This document shows, in pieces, positions 54,520 to 63,295 of a stretch of DNA of 64,000 nucleotides. Position numbers and translations under genes: made by a program. Source of the stretch: Streptomyces sp. NBC_01233 (lineage in GTDB: Bacteria > Actinomycetota > Actinomycetes > Streptomycetales > Streptomycetaceae); NCBI RefSeq assembly GCF_035989305.1, contig NZ_CP108514.1, positions 9,900,501 through 9,964,500 on the forward strand, read 5' to 3'. Numbering within the stretch: position 1 is the first letter of the stretch; each line of letters begins with the position of its first letter. Under the pieces are notes generated by a model that did no database searches, was not told where the DNA came from, and was given only the letters and a program-made list of their open reading frames with translations.

Positions 54520-54588
54520 TGAGGCGACTCCCGTGGTGTGGACACACCTGACAATGGATCTTGGTGATCCTGGAAGGTGTAGATCCAC

Positions 54589-54897
54589 ATGGCACGGCCC
54601 TCGAAGTACAGTGCGGAGTTCCGGTCCGACGCGATCGCGTTGTGGCGGGCCTCGGCTGGCAGGCGGACGTTCAAGGACGTCGCGGTCGATCTGAATGTCA
54701 ACCCCGAGACACTGCGGACCTGGGTGCGTGACGCCGACAGGTCTCCGGCCGCTGCCGGCACGTCGCAGGACACCGAGGCCGAGCTGGCCCGGTTGCGGGC
54801 GGAGAACGCCCGGCTGGCCAAGGCGGAGAAGGAATGGCAGCTCGAGCGGGAGATCCTGCGCCGGGCAGCGGCGTATTTCGCCCGGGAGATGAAGTGA
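54589..54897 (+). CDS. IS3-family transposase OrfA (helix-turn-helix)
   Basis: A 102-residue protein starting MARPSKYSAEFRSDAIALWR, with the helix-turn-helix FKDVAVDLNVNPETLRTWVR and a leucine-zipper-like helix (ARLRAENARLAKAEKEWQLE) ending AREMK. It binds the element ends and is normally fused to OrfB by programmed frameshifting. Its stop overlaps the OrfB start. Confidence 0.92.
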   Translation: MARPSKYSAEFRSDAIALWRASAGRRTFKDVAVDLNVNPETLRTWVRDADRSPAAAGTSQDTEAELARLRAENARLAKAEKEWQLEREILRRAAAYFAREMK

Positions 54898-55793
54898 AGA
54901 CCGCCGCTTGGGACTTCATCTCCGCCCACGCCGAGAGGTTCGGCATCAAGCGGATATGCCGGGTCCTGGAAGTCTCCCGCTCCGGCTACTACCGGTGGAC
55001 CGCCGACGCGGAAGCTCGAACCGTACGGCAGGCTGAGGAGGACGCCCTGGTCGCCGAGATCAGAGAGATCCATGCCGAACACCGCGGGAACTACGGCGCG
55101 CTTCGCGTCCATGCCGAACTGCGCGGCTTCGGCCATACAGTCAACCGCAAGCGGGTCGCCAGGCTGATGCGCAAGAACGGCATCGTCGGCCGTCACCTGC
55201 GCAAGAAGAAGCGCACCACCATCGCGGACCGTCTGGCCCCGCCGGTGTCGGACCTGGTCCAGCGGGACTTCACCGCTGGCGCGCTGGACGAGAAGTGGTG
55301 CGGTGACATCACATACGTGCAGGTCGGCGCCACGTGGCTCTACCTCGCCTGCGTCATTGACATCCGCTCGCGCCGGGTGCTCGGCTACTCGATGGCCCCA
55401 CACATGCGGGCCGGCCTCGTCATCGACGCGCTCCAGGCCGCGGTCACGGCCCGCGGCGGCGAAGTCACCGGGGTGATCTTCCACGCGGACCGCGGATCGC
55501 AATATACGTCGGCCGCGTTCGCCCAGGTCTGCGACCGGTACGACATCCGCAGGAGCATGGGCAGAGTCGGCTCGAGCTATGACAACGCCCTGGCCGAGAG
55601 TTTCTGGCAGGGACTGAAGCGAGAAACGATGTACGGGAAGCTGTTCTTGACGATGCAACAGGCGAGGCTGGAGATCTTCCAGTGGCTCACCTACTACAAC
55701 GCCCGCCGCCGTCATAGCGCGCTGGGCTACCTCTCCCCAATGGAGTTCGAACAACAGCACCACAGGACAGGTAAACTCCAACTCGCAGCATGA
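54894..55793 (+). CDS. IS3-family transposase OrfB (DDE integrase core)
   Basis: A 299-residue protein from GTG at 54894 (VKTAAWDFISAHAERFGIKR), with HRGNYGALRVHAELRGFGHT and the DDE core: Asp in WCGDITYVQVGATWLYLACV, Asp in VIFHADRGSQYTSAAFAQVC, Glu in SYDNALAESFWQGLKRE. It is open to its stop. OrfA and OrfB both look intact, so the element may be active. Confidence 0.93.
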   Translation: MKTAAWDFISAHAERFGIKRICRVLEVSRSGYYRWTADAEARTVRQAEEDALVAEIREIHAEHRGNYGALRVHAELRGFGHTVNRKRVARLMRKNGIVGRHLRKKKRTTIADRLAPPVSDLVQRDFTAGALDEKWCGDITYVQVGATWLYLACVIDIRSRRVLGYSMAPHMRAGLVIDALQAAVTARGGEVTGVIFHADRGSQYTSAAFAQVCDRYDIRRSMGRVGSSYDNALAESFWQGLKRETMYGKLFLTMQQARLEIFQWLTYYNARRRHSALGYLSPMEFEQQHHRTGKLQLAA

Positions 55794-55822
55794 ACCCCTG
55801 TGTCCACACTCCGGGGGTCACC

Positions 55823-56425
55823 TCAGGTACGGATGCGCCCCAGGGCCGCATCAAGGGCGGCGAGCTTGGCCTTGGCGCTCGGCGGGTACTCCTGGTCGTC
55901 GCCGGTGTCGTCCAGGACCACGGCCGTCAATCCAGTGGCGAGCTCGCCGGCGGGCGTTCCCTGCGCCTGCTCGGCGAACTTCTCCCGGGCGAAGTGGAAG
56001 GCCTCGCCGTGCCACTTGGCTTTGTCCCTGAGAACCGACAGGCAGAGCGCGTCGATCCACTCCCCGGGCCTGATGCTCTCCTCGGGGGCGTCCTCACCCG
56101 GGTCGTAGCTCATGCCGAAGTTCACGTACTCCAGGAAGACGTGGAAGCTGCAGTGCGGGTGGTACGCCGCGTAAGCGACGGCGCCGGCCGCGGCCTCGGA
56201 GGCGTCCTTGAGGGCGGCCTTGGCCGCCGGGGTGTCGAGGGCGGGATTCCCGACGGAGAGAGCGCCCAGGTAGTCGAGGAACTCGTCGGCGATCGACTGC
56301 CATTCGTAGGTGGTCATGCGACCGGCCCGCGACATGGACCGCACCTGACCCCCGATCCGGTTCGTGAAGTCCTCGCACGCTGCCGACACGACCGGCCCGC
56401 CAACCTGATGACGCTCTATCCGCAC
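55823..56425 (-). CDS. Conserved hypothetical protein, 3' end altered by IS3 insertion
   Basis: A 200-residue soluble helical protein from GTG at 56425 (VRIERHQVGGPVVSAACEDF), with an aaggag site eight bases upstream. The core YHPHCSFHVFLEYVNFGMSY and PGEWIDALCLSVLRDKAKWH has a loose resemblance to immunity-type proteins (Imm49-like), which I cannot confirm. Its TGA stop is formed by the terminal TGA of the IS3 right end, so the natural C-terminus may have been lost. The IS701 element sits just upstream of its start. Confidence 0.6.
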   Translation of the reverse strand: MRIERHQVGGPVVSAACEDFTNRIGGQVRSMSRAGRMTTYEWQSIADEFLDYLGALSVGNPALDTPAAKAALKDASEAAAGAVAYAAYHPHCSFHVFLEYVNFGMSYDPGEDAPEESIRPGEWIDALCLSVLRDKAKWHGEAFHFAREKFAEQAQGTPAGELATGLTAVVLDDTGDDQEYPPSAKAKLAALDAALGRIRT

Positions 56426-56459
56426 TGTCCTGCTCCTTGATCGAATCTCTGCGGACAGC

Positions 56460-57739
56460 CTAGTACTGCAACCGCATGTGTGGGTCGTGGCCTCGGCGTT
56501 GGTAATGGCAGCGGCGGGCTCGGGCCTGGCTGCGGCGCCGGAAGCGTGACCAGTGCAGACGGTGCTCGTTGGTGTGGCAGCGGGGCGTGACGACGACGTG
56601 CCCGATCATCCGGCGGATCTCCGGGACGCTGAGGGGTATGAGGTCTTGCTCGTCATCTCCGCTGCCCCTTTTGCGGCTTCTGCGGCACGGATGGCCGTGA
56701 GGTAGGCCAGGACGGCCATGGCCAGGGTGATGTGCCGGTACCAGGCCCGGTAGAGCCGCACCTGGTAGTGATCGAGCCCGCATTCACCCTTCGCGGTCTG
56801 GAAGCATTCCTCCACCGCCCACCTGGCTCCGGCGGTCCTGACCAGGTCTTTCAGCCGGGAAGTGACGGGGCCATAGCAGACGTAGTAGGCGATGTCGGTG
56901 GGGTCGGACAGGTTGCGGCGGGCGAGCACCCAGTGCCCGGATCCGCCCTCCCAGGCGGGCCGGATCGCGACGCGGGCCCAGTGGTAGATCCGCTGGCCGT
57001 GGGCGCCTGCTCCGGCGGAGATCCGCTTCCATGCCTGCTTCGGCAGGGCCGCGATCAGCTCGTCGACGCGGGCGTCCCGGCCGTCGGCGGTGATCACGGT
57101 GTCGTTGACCTTGGTGGCCAGCACATACGCGGCCTGGCGTTCTTCCAGCCAGGCGCGGAAGTGCTTGACCTGCCCGTATGCCTCGTCCGCGGTCACCCAG
57201 GCGAAGGGAACAGCCGCGTCGATGGCGCGTTGCAGCATCCACTTGAGGTGCTCGATCTTCGTGGCGAACGGCACGGTGTCGTCGATCCCGGCTGCCCGGC
57301 AGCGGTCGCGGTCGTCCGTCCAGGACTTCGGGACGTAGAGTTCCCGGTCGATCAGCGCCCGCCCTTTGGCGGATGCGTAGGCGAGGAAGGTGCCGATCTG
57401 GCAGTTCTCGGTGCGGCCAGCGGTGCCGGAATACTGCCGCTGGACCCCTGCTGACCTGGTGCCCTTCTTCAGGAACCCGGTGTCGTCCCCGATGAGCACG
57501 CCATCCTTGGCGCCGATGGTCTCCACGACGAAGTCCCGGACATCGTCGCGGACCGCGTTCTCGTCCCATTCGGAGTGGTTGAGCAGGCGTTGCACACCGT
57601 CCGGGCGGAGCTGGCCGACCTGCTCGGCCAGCGTCCACCCGTTCTTCTTCTCTAGCGGCGCAAGCAGGCCCGTCATGTAGTCCAGAGCCCGATCACGTGG
57701 CTCCGACCTGCCAAAACGATGCCCGAACCGGGCATGCAA
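56460..57739 (-). pseudogene. IS701-family transposase, frameshifted near C-terminus
   Basis: The main frame (HARFGHRFGRSEPRDRALDY, VRDFVVETIGAKDGVLIGDD, TADEAYGQVKHFRAWLEERQ, ARWAVEECFQTAKGECGLDH) is a near-complete IS701 transposase with its DDE residues. Near 56,655 the frame shifts, and the usual C-terminus EQDLIPLSVPEIRRMIGHVV continues to LQY and the stop. The stop TAG lies in the CTAG target duplication. The start is a TTG at 57739 or slightly upstream. One indel separates it from an intact gene. Confidence 0.8.
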
Positions 57740-57850
57740 CCCCGCTACACCCTCGGACCACGACTCGATCTGCTCAACCGTCAGCGATTCATCACACAGT
57801 CACAACAACGAGCAACCTCACCGACCGTCACGCCACATGCGGTTGCAGTA
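56464..57850 (-). mobile_element. IS701-family insertion sequence, 1387 bp
   Basis: The ends are identical inverted repeats (TACTGCAACCGCATGTG, 17 bp), flanked by CTAG duplications at 56460-56463 and 57851-57854, the favoured target of this family. It inserted in the upstream region of the minus-strand gene ending at 55823. Confidence 0.88.
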
Positions 57851-57854
57851 CTAG

Positions 57855-58261
57855 GCGCGGGATCTGACAGGCCGGCGGCTGCCCGGGCACGGGGCTCTGG
57901 CCGGGCCTCGCCGGGGGACTCGTTGCGGGTGCGTCAGCGGCTGGGCGTGAGGCGCGTGATGCGCCGGCGTTCGTGCTTGTCGAACGGGTCCGAGCCAGCG
58001 GGCGGCTTCGCGGTGCAGGCGGGCGCCGTCTCTGGCCTCGGTGTCGTCACGGGAATGGCATTCATGCAGACGGGAACGATCGTAGCCATCTGCTCGCCAT
58101 CCTTCCCTCTCGGTGAGTTGTCAGGGTCCGCAGGCGCAGCCGGCGGCCCGGCTGGCAGCTGCGAGCCGTCCCCGGCCTTCGGGCCGCAAACCGTTCGGCT
58201 GCCGGGCCCTGCCTCCGAGCCTGCCCGCGAAGGAGCAGGCCTGCGGCGGCGCGAAAATCTC
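57855..58261. other. Gap of about 405 bp left of the regulator
   Basis: A plus-strand frame resembles ordinary GC-rich sequence and no gene is supported. The right end holds the dyads described next. Confidence 0.4.
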
Positions 58262-58295
58262 CTGGACTTTCTGTCCAGCCTGGATGTACAGTCCA
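58262..58295. promoter_or_regulatory. Two adjacent dyads before the YheO-like regulator
   Basis: CTGGAC-N5-GTCCAG (58262-58278) and CTGGAT-GTACAG-TCCA (58280-58295) sit directly upstream of the ATG at 58299. The shared CTGGA/TCCA(G) half-sites suggest a two-site operator used by the regulator to control itself and the operon behind it. The second site overlaps the likely ribosome-binding region. Confidence 0.5.
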
Positions 58296-58298
58296 ATC

Positions 58299-58943
58299 AT
58301 GGGGAAAGTTGAAGACCCGCGAGATCCTCGTGTGCGGCTGTGGGCGCCGGTGGCCCAGGCTGTTGCGCTGCTGCTCGGCCCGTACGCAGAGGTTGTCCTG
58401 CATGATCCGAACACCGACCGGGTCCTCGGTATCTGGAATCCGATGACCTCCCGCGGCGTGGGAGACCCCTCGCTGCTGGGAGAGCTGGACGATCTCGAGC
58501 CGTCGGCACAGGACGTGTTCGGGCCGTACGAGAAGCTGCTCGTCGACGGCCGCCGGCTGACATCGGTCAGCGCGGTCCTGCGCGATCCGCAGGGCCGGCC
58601 GTCGGCGGTGCTGTGCATCAATCTCGACCGCACTCCGCTGGAACAGGCCGCTGCGGTCCTGTCCGCCTTCGGCGCCCCCACGGTGCAGCGCCCGGAGCCG
58701 TTGTTCGAGCAGGACTGGTCCGAGCGCATCCAGCACATCATCGGAAGCTACGTCCGCGAGACGGGGCGCCCCGTCGAACGCATGACCCGCCAGGACCGCC
58801 TGGCCGTCCTCGGCCGGCTGGAGGAGGCCCGGGTGTTCGCGGTCCGCCGCGCCGCGCCCGTCGTTGCCGGCGCCCTGCGGGTGTCCCGTTCCACTGTCTA
58901 CGGCCTGCTCGCCGAAATCAGATCACCGAACGCGAAGGACTGA
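58299..58943 (+). CDS. YheO/DauR-like PAS-HTH transcriptional regulator
   Basis: A 214-residue protein starting MGKVEDPRDPRVRLWAPVAQ. The N-terminal PAS-like YheO domain (ALLLGPYAEVVLHDPNTDRV, AVLCINLDRTPLEQAAAVLS) senses a small ligand. The C-terminal domain has the DNA-binding helices (RRAAPVVAGALRVSRSTVYG), as in DauR, which controls D-arginine catabolism in Pseudomonas. It ends 2 bp before the aminotransferase gene, so it likely regulates this amino-acid operon. Confidence 0.83.
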   Translation: MGKVEDPRDPRVRLWAPVAQAVALLLGPYAEVVLHDPNTDRVLGIWNPMTSRGVGDPSLLGELDDLEPSAQDVFGPYEKLLVDGRRLTSVSAVLRDPQGRPSAVLCINLDRTPLEQAAAVLSAFGAPTVQRPEPLFEQDWSERIQHIIGSYVRETGRPVERMTRQDRLAVLGRLEEARVFAVRRAAPVVAGALRVSRSTVYGLLAEIRSPNAKD

Positions 58944-59521
58944 ACATGACCCGGCTGCCCGACTTCCGTCTGGAGACGTACTTCTCCCGCTGGGAGTTCA
59001 CCGCCCGCCACCACCTGACCGCCTCCGACGTCCAGACCATGACGCTGGGCGAGCTCCTCTCACTGGCCGACGACAAGGACCGCGAGGCCTTCGAGAACCT
59101 CCCCCTGGGATACACCGAAACCTTCGGCGACCCGGCCCTGCGCGAGGTGATCGCCTAGACGTACGAGATCGCCGGCGCGGACGACGTGATCTGCTTCGCG
59201 GGAGCCGAGGAAGCCCTCTACCTGGCCATGAACGTCCTGCTCGACGCCGGGGACCACGCCGTGGTGGTGACCCCGAACTACCAGGCCGCCGAGACCGTGC
59301 CGATGGCGCTGTGCGAGGTCACCGGCGTGGCCCTCGACCCGGACCGCAACTGGGCCCTGGACCTCGACGAGGTGGCGGCGTCCCTCCGGCCGAACACCCG
59401 CGTCGTGTCGGTGAACTTCCCCAACAACCCCGACTCTGTTGCTCAATTCCGGCTGCGTGGTTCGGTTGGTGCGTGATGATCTATCGTGCGGTCGCTTCCC
59501 TGTCGTGCGGCCGTGGGGGTG

Positions 59522-61306
59522 ATGTGGATGTCGCTGCGGTCGAGCGGGTTGCCGCCAGTGCCGGAACGGACGGCGCGGGTGGCCCGGGCCGCTTTCCCGA
59601 AGGGGAGTCTGCCGATGCGGGTGCGGGATCGGCTCGGTGAGGTGTTCGCGGACGAGCCGTTCGTCGAGGCGTTCGGGGTTCGTGGGGCCCCGGGATTGTC
59701 GCCGGGGGTGTTGTCGCTGGTCACGGTCTTGCAGTTCGCGGAGAACCTGACCGACCGGCAGGCCGCGGTGATGGCGGTGCGGGCGATCGACTGGAAGTAC
59801 GCGCTCGGGGTGGAGCTGGAGGATCCGGGGTTCGACTTCAGCGTGCTGTCGAAGTTCCGGGCCCGGCTGGTCGAGCATGACATGGAGCGGGTGGTCTTCG
59901 AGAAGTTGCTGGAGCACTGCCGGGAGGCGGGGCTGGTGGCGGCGGGCGGGAAGCAGCGCACGGACGCGACCCATGTGATCAGCGCGGTGCGGGACCTGAA
60001 CCGGCTGGAGCTGGCCGGGGAGAGCGTGCGGGCCGCGCTGGAAGCCCTCGCGGCGGCCGCGCCGTCCTGGCTGGCCAGCGTGGTAGACGTGCCCGAACTC
60101 GCCCACCGCTACGGGCAGCGGATTGAGGGCTGGACGCTTCCGGCCTCGAAGACGAAGCGGGAGCGGCTCGCGCTGGTCTTCGGGCAGGATGCGCTGGCCC
60201 TGTGCCGGGCGGTCTGGGCACCGGGGGCGCCCGGGTGGCTGCGGGAGATCGAGCCGGTCGCCCTGCTGCGGCAGGTCCTGGTCCAGACGTACGTGATCAG
60301 CACCGATACGCGCGGGCGGGAGGTGGTCAGGAAGCGGGAGGCCGACACGGACGGCGTTCCGCCCGGTCATCTCCGCCTCGCCTCGCCCTATGACGCCGAC
60401 GCGCGCTGGGCGGCCAAGGGCGAGGATCTGTTCTGGCTGGGCTACAAGGTCCACCTCACCGAGACCTGCGACACTCCCGCCGAAGCCGAAGCCGAAGCCG
60501 AAGCCGAAGCCGAAGCCGAAGCCGAAGCCGAAGCCGAAGCCGAAGCCGAAGCCGGGGCGGTGGGGAGGCAGGAGCCGGTCCGGGCGGTGAACCTGATCAC
60601 GGATGTGCTGACCACGGTGGCCACCGTCCCGGACGTGAAGGCGACCGCCACCGTCCAGGCCGCGCTCACCGCCCGCGGCCTGAAGCCGGCCGAGCACTAC
60701 CTCGACTCCGGTTACCCATCGGCCGACCTGATCACCCAGGCCGCAGGGCAGGGCATCATCATGGTCACCCCCGTGCTCCTGGACCACTCGCCCCAGGCCA
60801 AGGCGGCCGCCGGCTATGACAAGAACGCCTTCGGCATCGACTGGAAGACACGCCAGGCCACCTGCCCCGAAGGCCGCACCAGCACCGGGTGGCACCCGGT
60901 GAAACAGCACGGACGCGACGCCATCGTCGTCGAGTTCGCCCGCTCCGACTGCCGCGAGTGCCCCGTCTTGAAGCTGTGCACCCGGTCCCGGCGCGGCAAC
61001 CGGATGCTCACCCTCTACCCCGAACACCTCCACGCTGCCCTGACCACGGCCCGCGCCGAGCAGAAGTCCCGGACCTGGAAGGACGAGTACGCCCTGCGCT
61101 CGGGCATCGAGGGAACCATCAACCAGGCCCTCGACCTCACTGGCCTGCGCAGGGCCCGCTACCGCGGCCTCCCGAAGGTCCGCCTCCAACACACGTTCTC
61201 CGCCACCGCGATCAACATCGTCCGCCTCGACGCCCACTGGACCACCACGGACACCCCACCCCGAACCGGCCGCCTCGCTCGCCTCGGCTACCAGCTCACA
61301 GCCTGA
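59522..61306 (+). CDS. IS1182-family transposase
   Basis: A 594-residue transposase: ERTARVARAAFPKGSLPMRV, GLSPGVLSLVTVLQFAENLT and AIDWKYALGVELEDPGFDFS at the N-terminus, then GGKQRTDATHVISAVRDLNR, KGEDLFWLGYKVHLTETCD, EHYLDSGYPSADLITQAAGQ and the Cys-rich CRECPVLKLCTRS, ending with RSGIEGTINQALDLTGLRRA. This is the IS1182 layout. An Ala-Glu repeat (24 residues) is inserted between the H-L-T-E-T and A-V-N-L-I-T blocks. It is open and probably active. The start is the ATG at 59522 or 59528. Confidence 0.88.
   Translation: MWMSLRSSGLPPVPERTARVARAAFPKGSLPMRVRDRLGEVFADEPFVEAFGVRGAPGLSPGVLSLVTVLQFAENLTDRQAAVMAVRAIDWKYALGVELEDPGFDFSVLSKFRARLVEHDMERVVFEKLLEHCREAGLVAAGGKQRTDATHVISAVRDLNRLELAGESVRAALEALAAAAPSWLASVVDVPELAHRYGQRIEGWTLPASKTKRERLALVFGQDALALCRAVWAPGAPGWLREIEPVALLRQVLVQTYVISTDTRGREVVRKREADTDGVPPGHLRLASPYDADARWAAKGEDLFWLGYKVHLTETCDTPAEAEAEAEAEAEAEAEAEAEAEAEAGAVGRQEPVRAVNLITDVLTTVATVPDVKATATVQAALTARGLKPAEHYLDSGYPSADLITQAAGQGIIMVTPVLLDHSPQAKAAAGYDKNAFGIDWKTRQATCPEGRTSTGWHPVKQHGRDAIVVEFARSDCRECPVLKLCTRSRRGNRMLTLYPEHLHAALTTARAEQKSRTWKDEYALRSGIEGTINQALDLTGLRRARYRGLPKVRLQHTFSATAINIVRLDAHWTTTDTPPRTGRLARLGYQLTA
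60479..60550. repeat. (GCCGAA)12 hexanucleotide repeat in the transposase gene
   Basis: Twelve perfect GCCGAA units encode twelve Ala-Glu pairs in the linker before the catalytic half of the IS1182 transposase. Unit changes stay in frame and alter linker length by two residues each. Confidence 0.95.
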
Positions 61307-61979
61307 CCCCGGAATTGAGCAACAGAGTCAACCCCACCGGCAAAGTCATCGACGCGGCCGACTTCACCGCGCTCGCCCGCCTGTGCGACGAGCGCGGCAT
61401 CCACCTCTTCAGCGACGAGGTCTACCGCGGCCTGGAGCGCGACGCCGCCCGCATCCTGCCGCAGGCCGCCGACCTGTCCGAGCACGCCCTGTCCCTGAAC
61501 GTGACGTCCAAGTCCCTGGGGCTGCCCGGGCTGCGCATCGGCTGGATCACCTGCCGCGACCGCGAGCTGCTCTCGCGCCTTGAGCGCGCCAAGCACTACA
61601 CCACCATCTGCAACTCCGCTCCCAGCGAAGTCCTGGCCCGCATCGCTCTCAAGGCCCGCGAGTCGATCCTGCGGCGCAACCGTGCGCTCATCGCGGCCAA
61701 CCTGCCGGCGTTCGAGTCGTTCTTCTCCGAGTTCGCGGACGACTTCGACTGGCGGGCCCCGGACGGCGGATGCGTCGCCTATCCCCGCTACCTCGGCTCC
61801 GACGGGGTGGAGGAGTTCTGCACCCGCCTGGTGGAGGAAGCCGGCGTCCTGCTGCTGCCCGCCAGCATCTACCACTCCGAACTCACCCCCACCCCGCTCG
61901 ACCGGTTCCGCATCGGCATAGGCCGCCGCTGCCCCGAAGAAGGCCTGGCCGCCTTCGCGCACTGGATGCGGACACGCCG

Positions 61980-62930
61980 ATGACGACGACCCTGCCCGTC
62001 TTCGACACAGGCGCCATCGAGACGGCCGCCACCCCGCAGATGGTCCTGGACACCGTCCGTGACGCTCTCATCGCCCACGCCGAAGGCCGCACCAGCGTCC
62101 CGCCGCCCCTGCACATGGACTTCCCCCAGGCCAACGGGGACTGCCACGTGAAAGCCGGCTGGATCACCGACGCCCCCGACTTCACCGTCAAGATAGCGAC
62201 CTGCTTCTACGGCCGCCCCGGCCTCGGCATGCCGTCCCACCACCACGGCCTGGTCTGCGTCATCAGCGCCGACACCGGGCAGATACGGGCCATCCTCAAT
62301 GACCGCGGCCTGCTCACCGCCTGGCGCACGGCCGCCGCGGGCGCACTGGTCACGCATGCCATGGCCCGGCCCGCAGCCCTCACCCTGGGCCTCTTCGGCA
62401 CCGGCGAACAGGCCCTCCTCCAGGCCGTCTGGCTGGCCAAACTCCGTCCCATCAGCGAGATACTCGTCCACGGCCGCAACCTGCACAACGCCTCGGCCCT
62501 GTGCGAGGAACTCCACAAGAACGGCCTGCCGGCCCGGCCTGCCTCCGCACAGCAGGCCGCCGGCGCCGACATGATCATCACCACCACGCCCGCGACAGCA
62601 CCCGTCCTGAACGCCGCCGACGTGCCCGAGGGCACTCACGTGACCGGCATCGGCACGGACATGCCCCACAAGAACGAACTGCCACCGGCGCTCTTCCACC
62701 GCGCACAGCTCATCGCAACCGACGACCGTTCCCAGTGCCTCCACCACGGCGACTTCGGCCACGCCGTCCGCGCCGGCGCCACCGCGCAGGACAGCGACAT
62801 CGCGGCCGGCCTGCTCCTCAAAACGCCCCCCGACCGCCCCGAAACGGCCATCACGGTCGCCGATCTCACCGGTGTGGGCGCCCTCGATGCGGCACTCGCC
62901 TCGGCCGTCCTCCACCAGCTCCTACGGTAA
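61980..62930 (+). CDS. Ornithine cyclodeaminase / mu-crystallin family protein
   Basis: A 316-residue protein starting MTTTLPVFDTGAIETAATPQ. The substrate-side elements HVKAGWITDAPDFTVKIATC and RAILNDRGLLTAWRTAAAGA (with the conserved Lys, Asp and Arg) are present, and the NAD(P)-binding loop LGLFGTGEQALLQAVWLAKL follows. Members deaminate or reduce amino or imino acids with NAD(P)H. The ATG overlaps the aminotransferase stop (ATGA at 61980-61983), so both belong to one operon with the YheO-like regulator. Which amino acid is used is unknown. Confidence 0.87.
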   Translation: MTTTLPVFDTGAIETAATPQMVLDTVRDALIAHAEGRTSVPPPLHMDFPQANGDCHVKAGWITDAPDFTVKIATCFYGRPGLGMPSHHHGLVCVISADTGQIRAILNDRGLLTAWRTAAAGALVTHAMARPAALTLGLFGTGEQALLQAVWLAKLRPISEILVHGRNLHNASALCEELHKNGLPARPASAQQAAGADMIITTTPATAPVLNAADVPEGTHVTGIGTDMPHKNELPPALFHRAQLIATDDRSQCLHHGDFGHAVRAGATAQDSDIAAGLLLKTPPDRPETAITVADLTGVGALDAALASAVLHQLLR

Positions 62931-63295
62931 CCACCCAGCCGGACAGGCGACCGCAGGCGGCGCCTGCTGGATCGTGGGCGCGGGACAAGACGGCTCGGTC
63001 ACGGGACACGAGCCGGCCTTGGCGTCACCGCCACCACGGGCACGCCCGGAGTGGTCCGGCACGCGGTCGCCTACGCCGACCCGGGGGAGGAATCCGTGTG
63101 CAGGCGGCACGACTGCGGCGGCATCGTCCCGGCGTCATGGTGCCGGCGTCATGGTGCCGGAACACGGGAGCGCTGCGCCTGTGACGGAGTGGCACCCCGG
63201 AGGCGGGATCCGTTGCACGGACCTGCGCCTGGGCCGTCCGGCTGGCGGAAGCCGTGGCCGGGGACGGCGGCATGATGCCGCGCGGGCCGCACAGG
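62931..63295. other. Gap of about 365 bp
   Basis: No gene is supported. It contains a 15-bp direct repeat (ccggcgtcatggtg twice, 63129-63157). Confidence 0.4.

Larger units (their letters stand above)
54520..55825 (+). mobile_element. IS3-family insertion sequence, about 1306 bp
   Basis: The termini are inverted repeats reading inward TGAGGCGACTCCCG and TGAGGTGACCCCCG, continuing to a shared GTGTGGACACA (about 27 bp, four mismatches). Two overlapping genes (orfA, orfB) fill it. I find no clear 3-bp target duplication, so one end may have been rearranged. Confidence 0.82.
59432..61329 (+). mobile_element. IS1182-family insertion sequence, 1898 bp
   Basis: The ends are perfect 21-bp inverted repeats beginning GACTCTGTTGCTCAATTCCGG, with AACCCC target copies at 59426-59431 and 61330-61335. 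It carries a single open transposase gene. The perfect ends indicate a recent insertion into the aminotransferase gene. Confidence 0.88.
58946..61983 (+). pseudogene. Class I/II PLP aminotransferase, nonsense codon plus IS1182 insertion
   Basis: The gene starts at 58946 (MTRLPDFRLETYFSRWEFTA) and encodes the family up to LREVIA, where a TAG at 59156 interrupts it in frame. The same frame then continues TYEIAGADDVICFAGAEEAL to VSVNFPNNP at 59431. After the IS (59432-61329) it resumes TGKVIDAADFTALARLCDER, with the PLP Lys in LNVTSKSLGLPGLRIGW, to the stop at 61983. Removing the IS and one target copy restores NFPNNPTGK. Probably an amino-acid transaminase working with the next enzyme; now inactive. 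Confidence 0.85.

Noticed and set aside
54510..55830. Possible 3-bp target duplication of the IS3 element
   Set aside because: The left flank (ggtc) and right flank (ggta) do not give a consistent duplication with the TG...CA ends.
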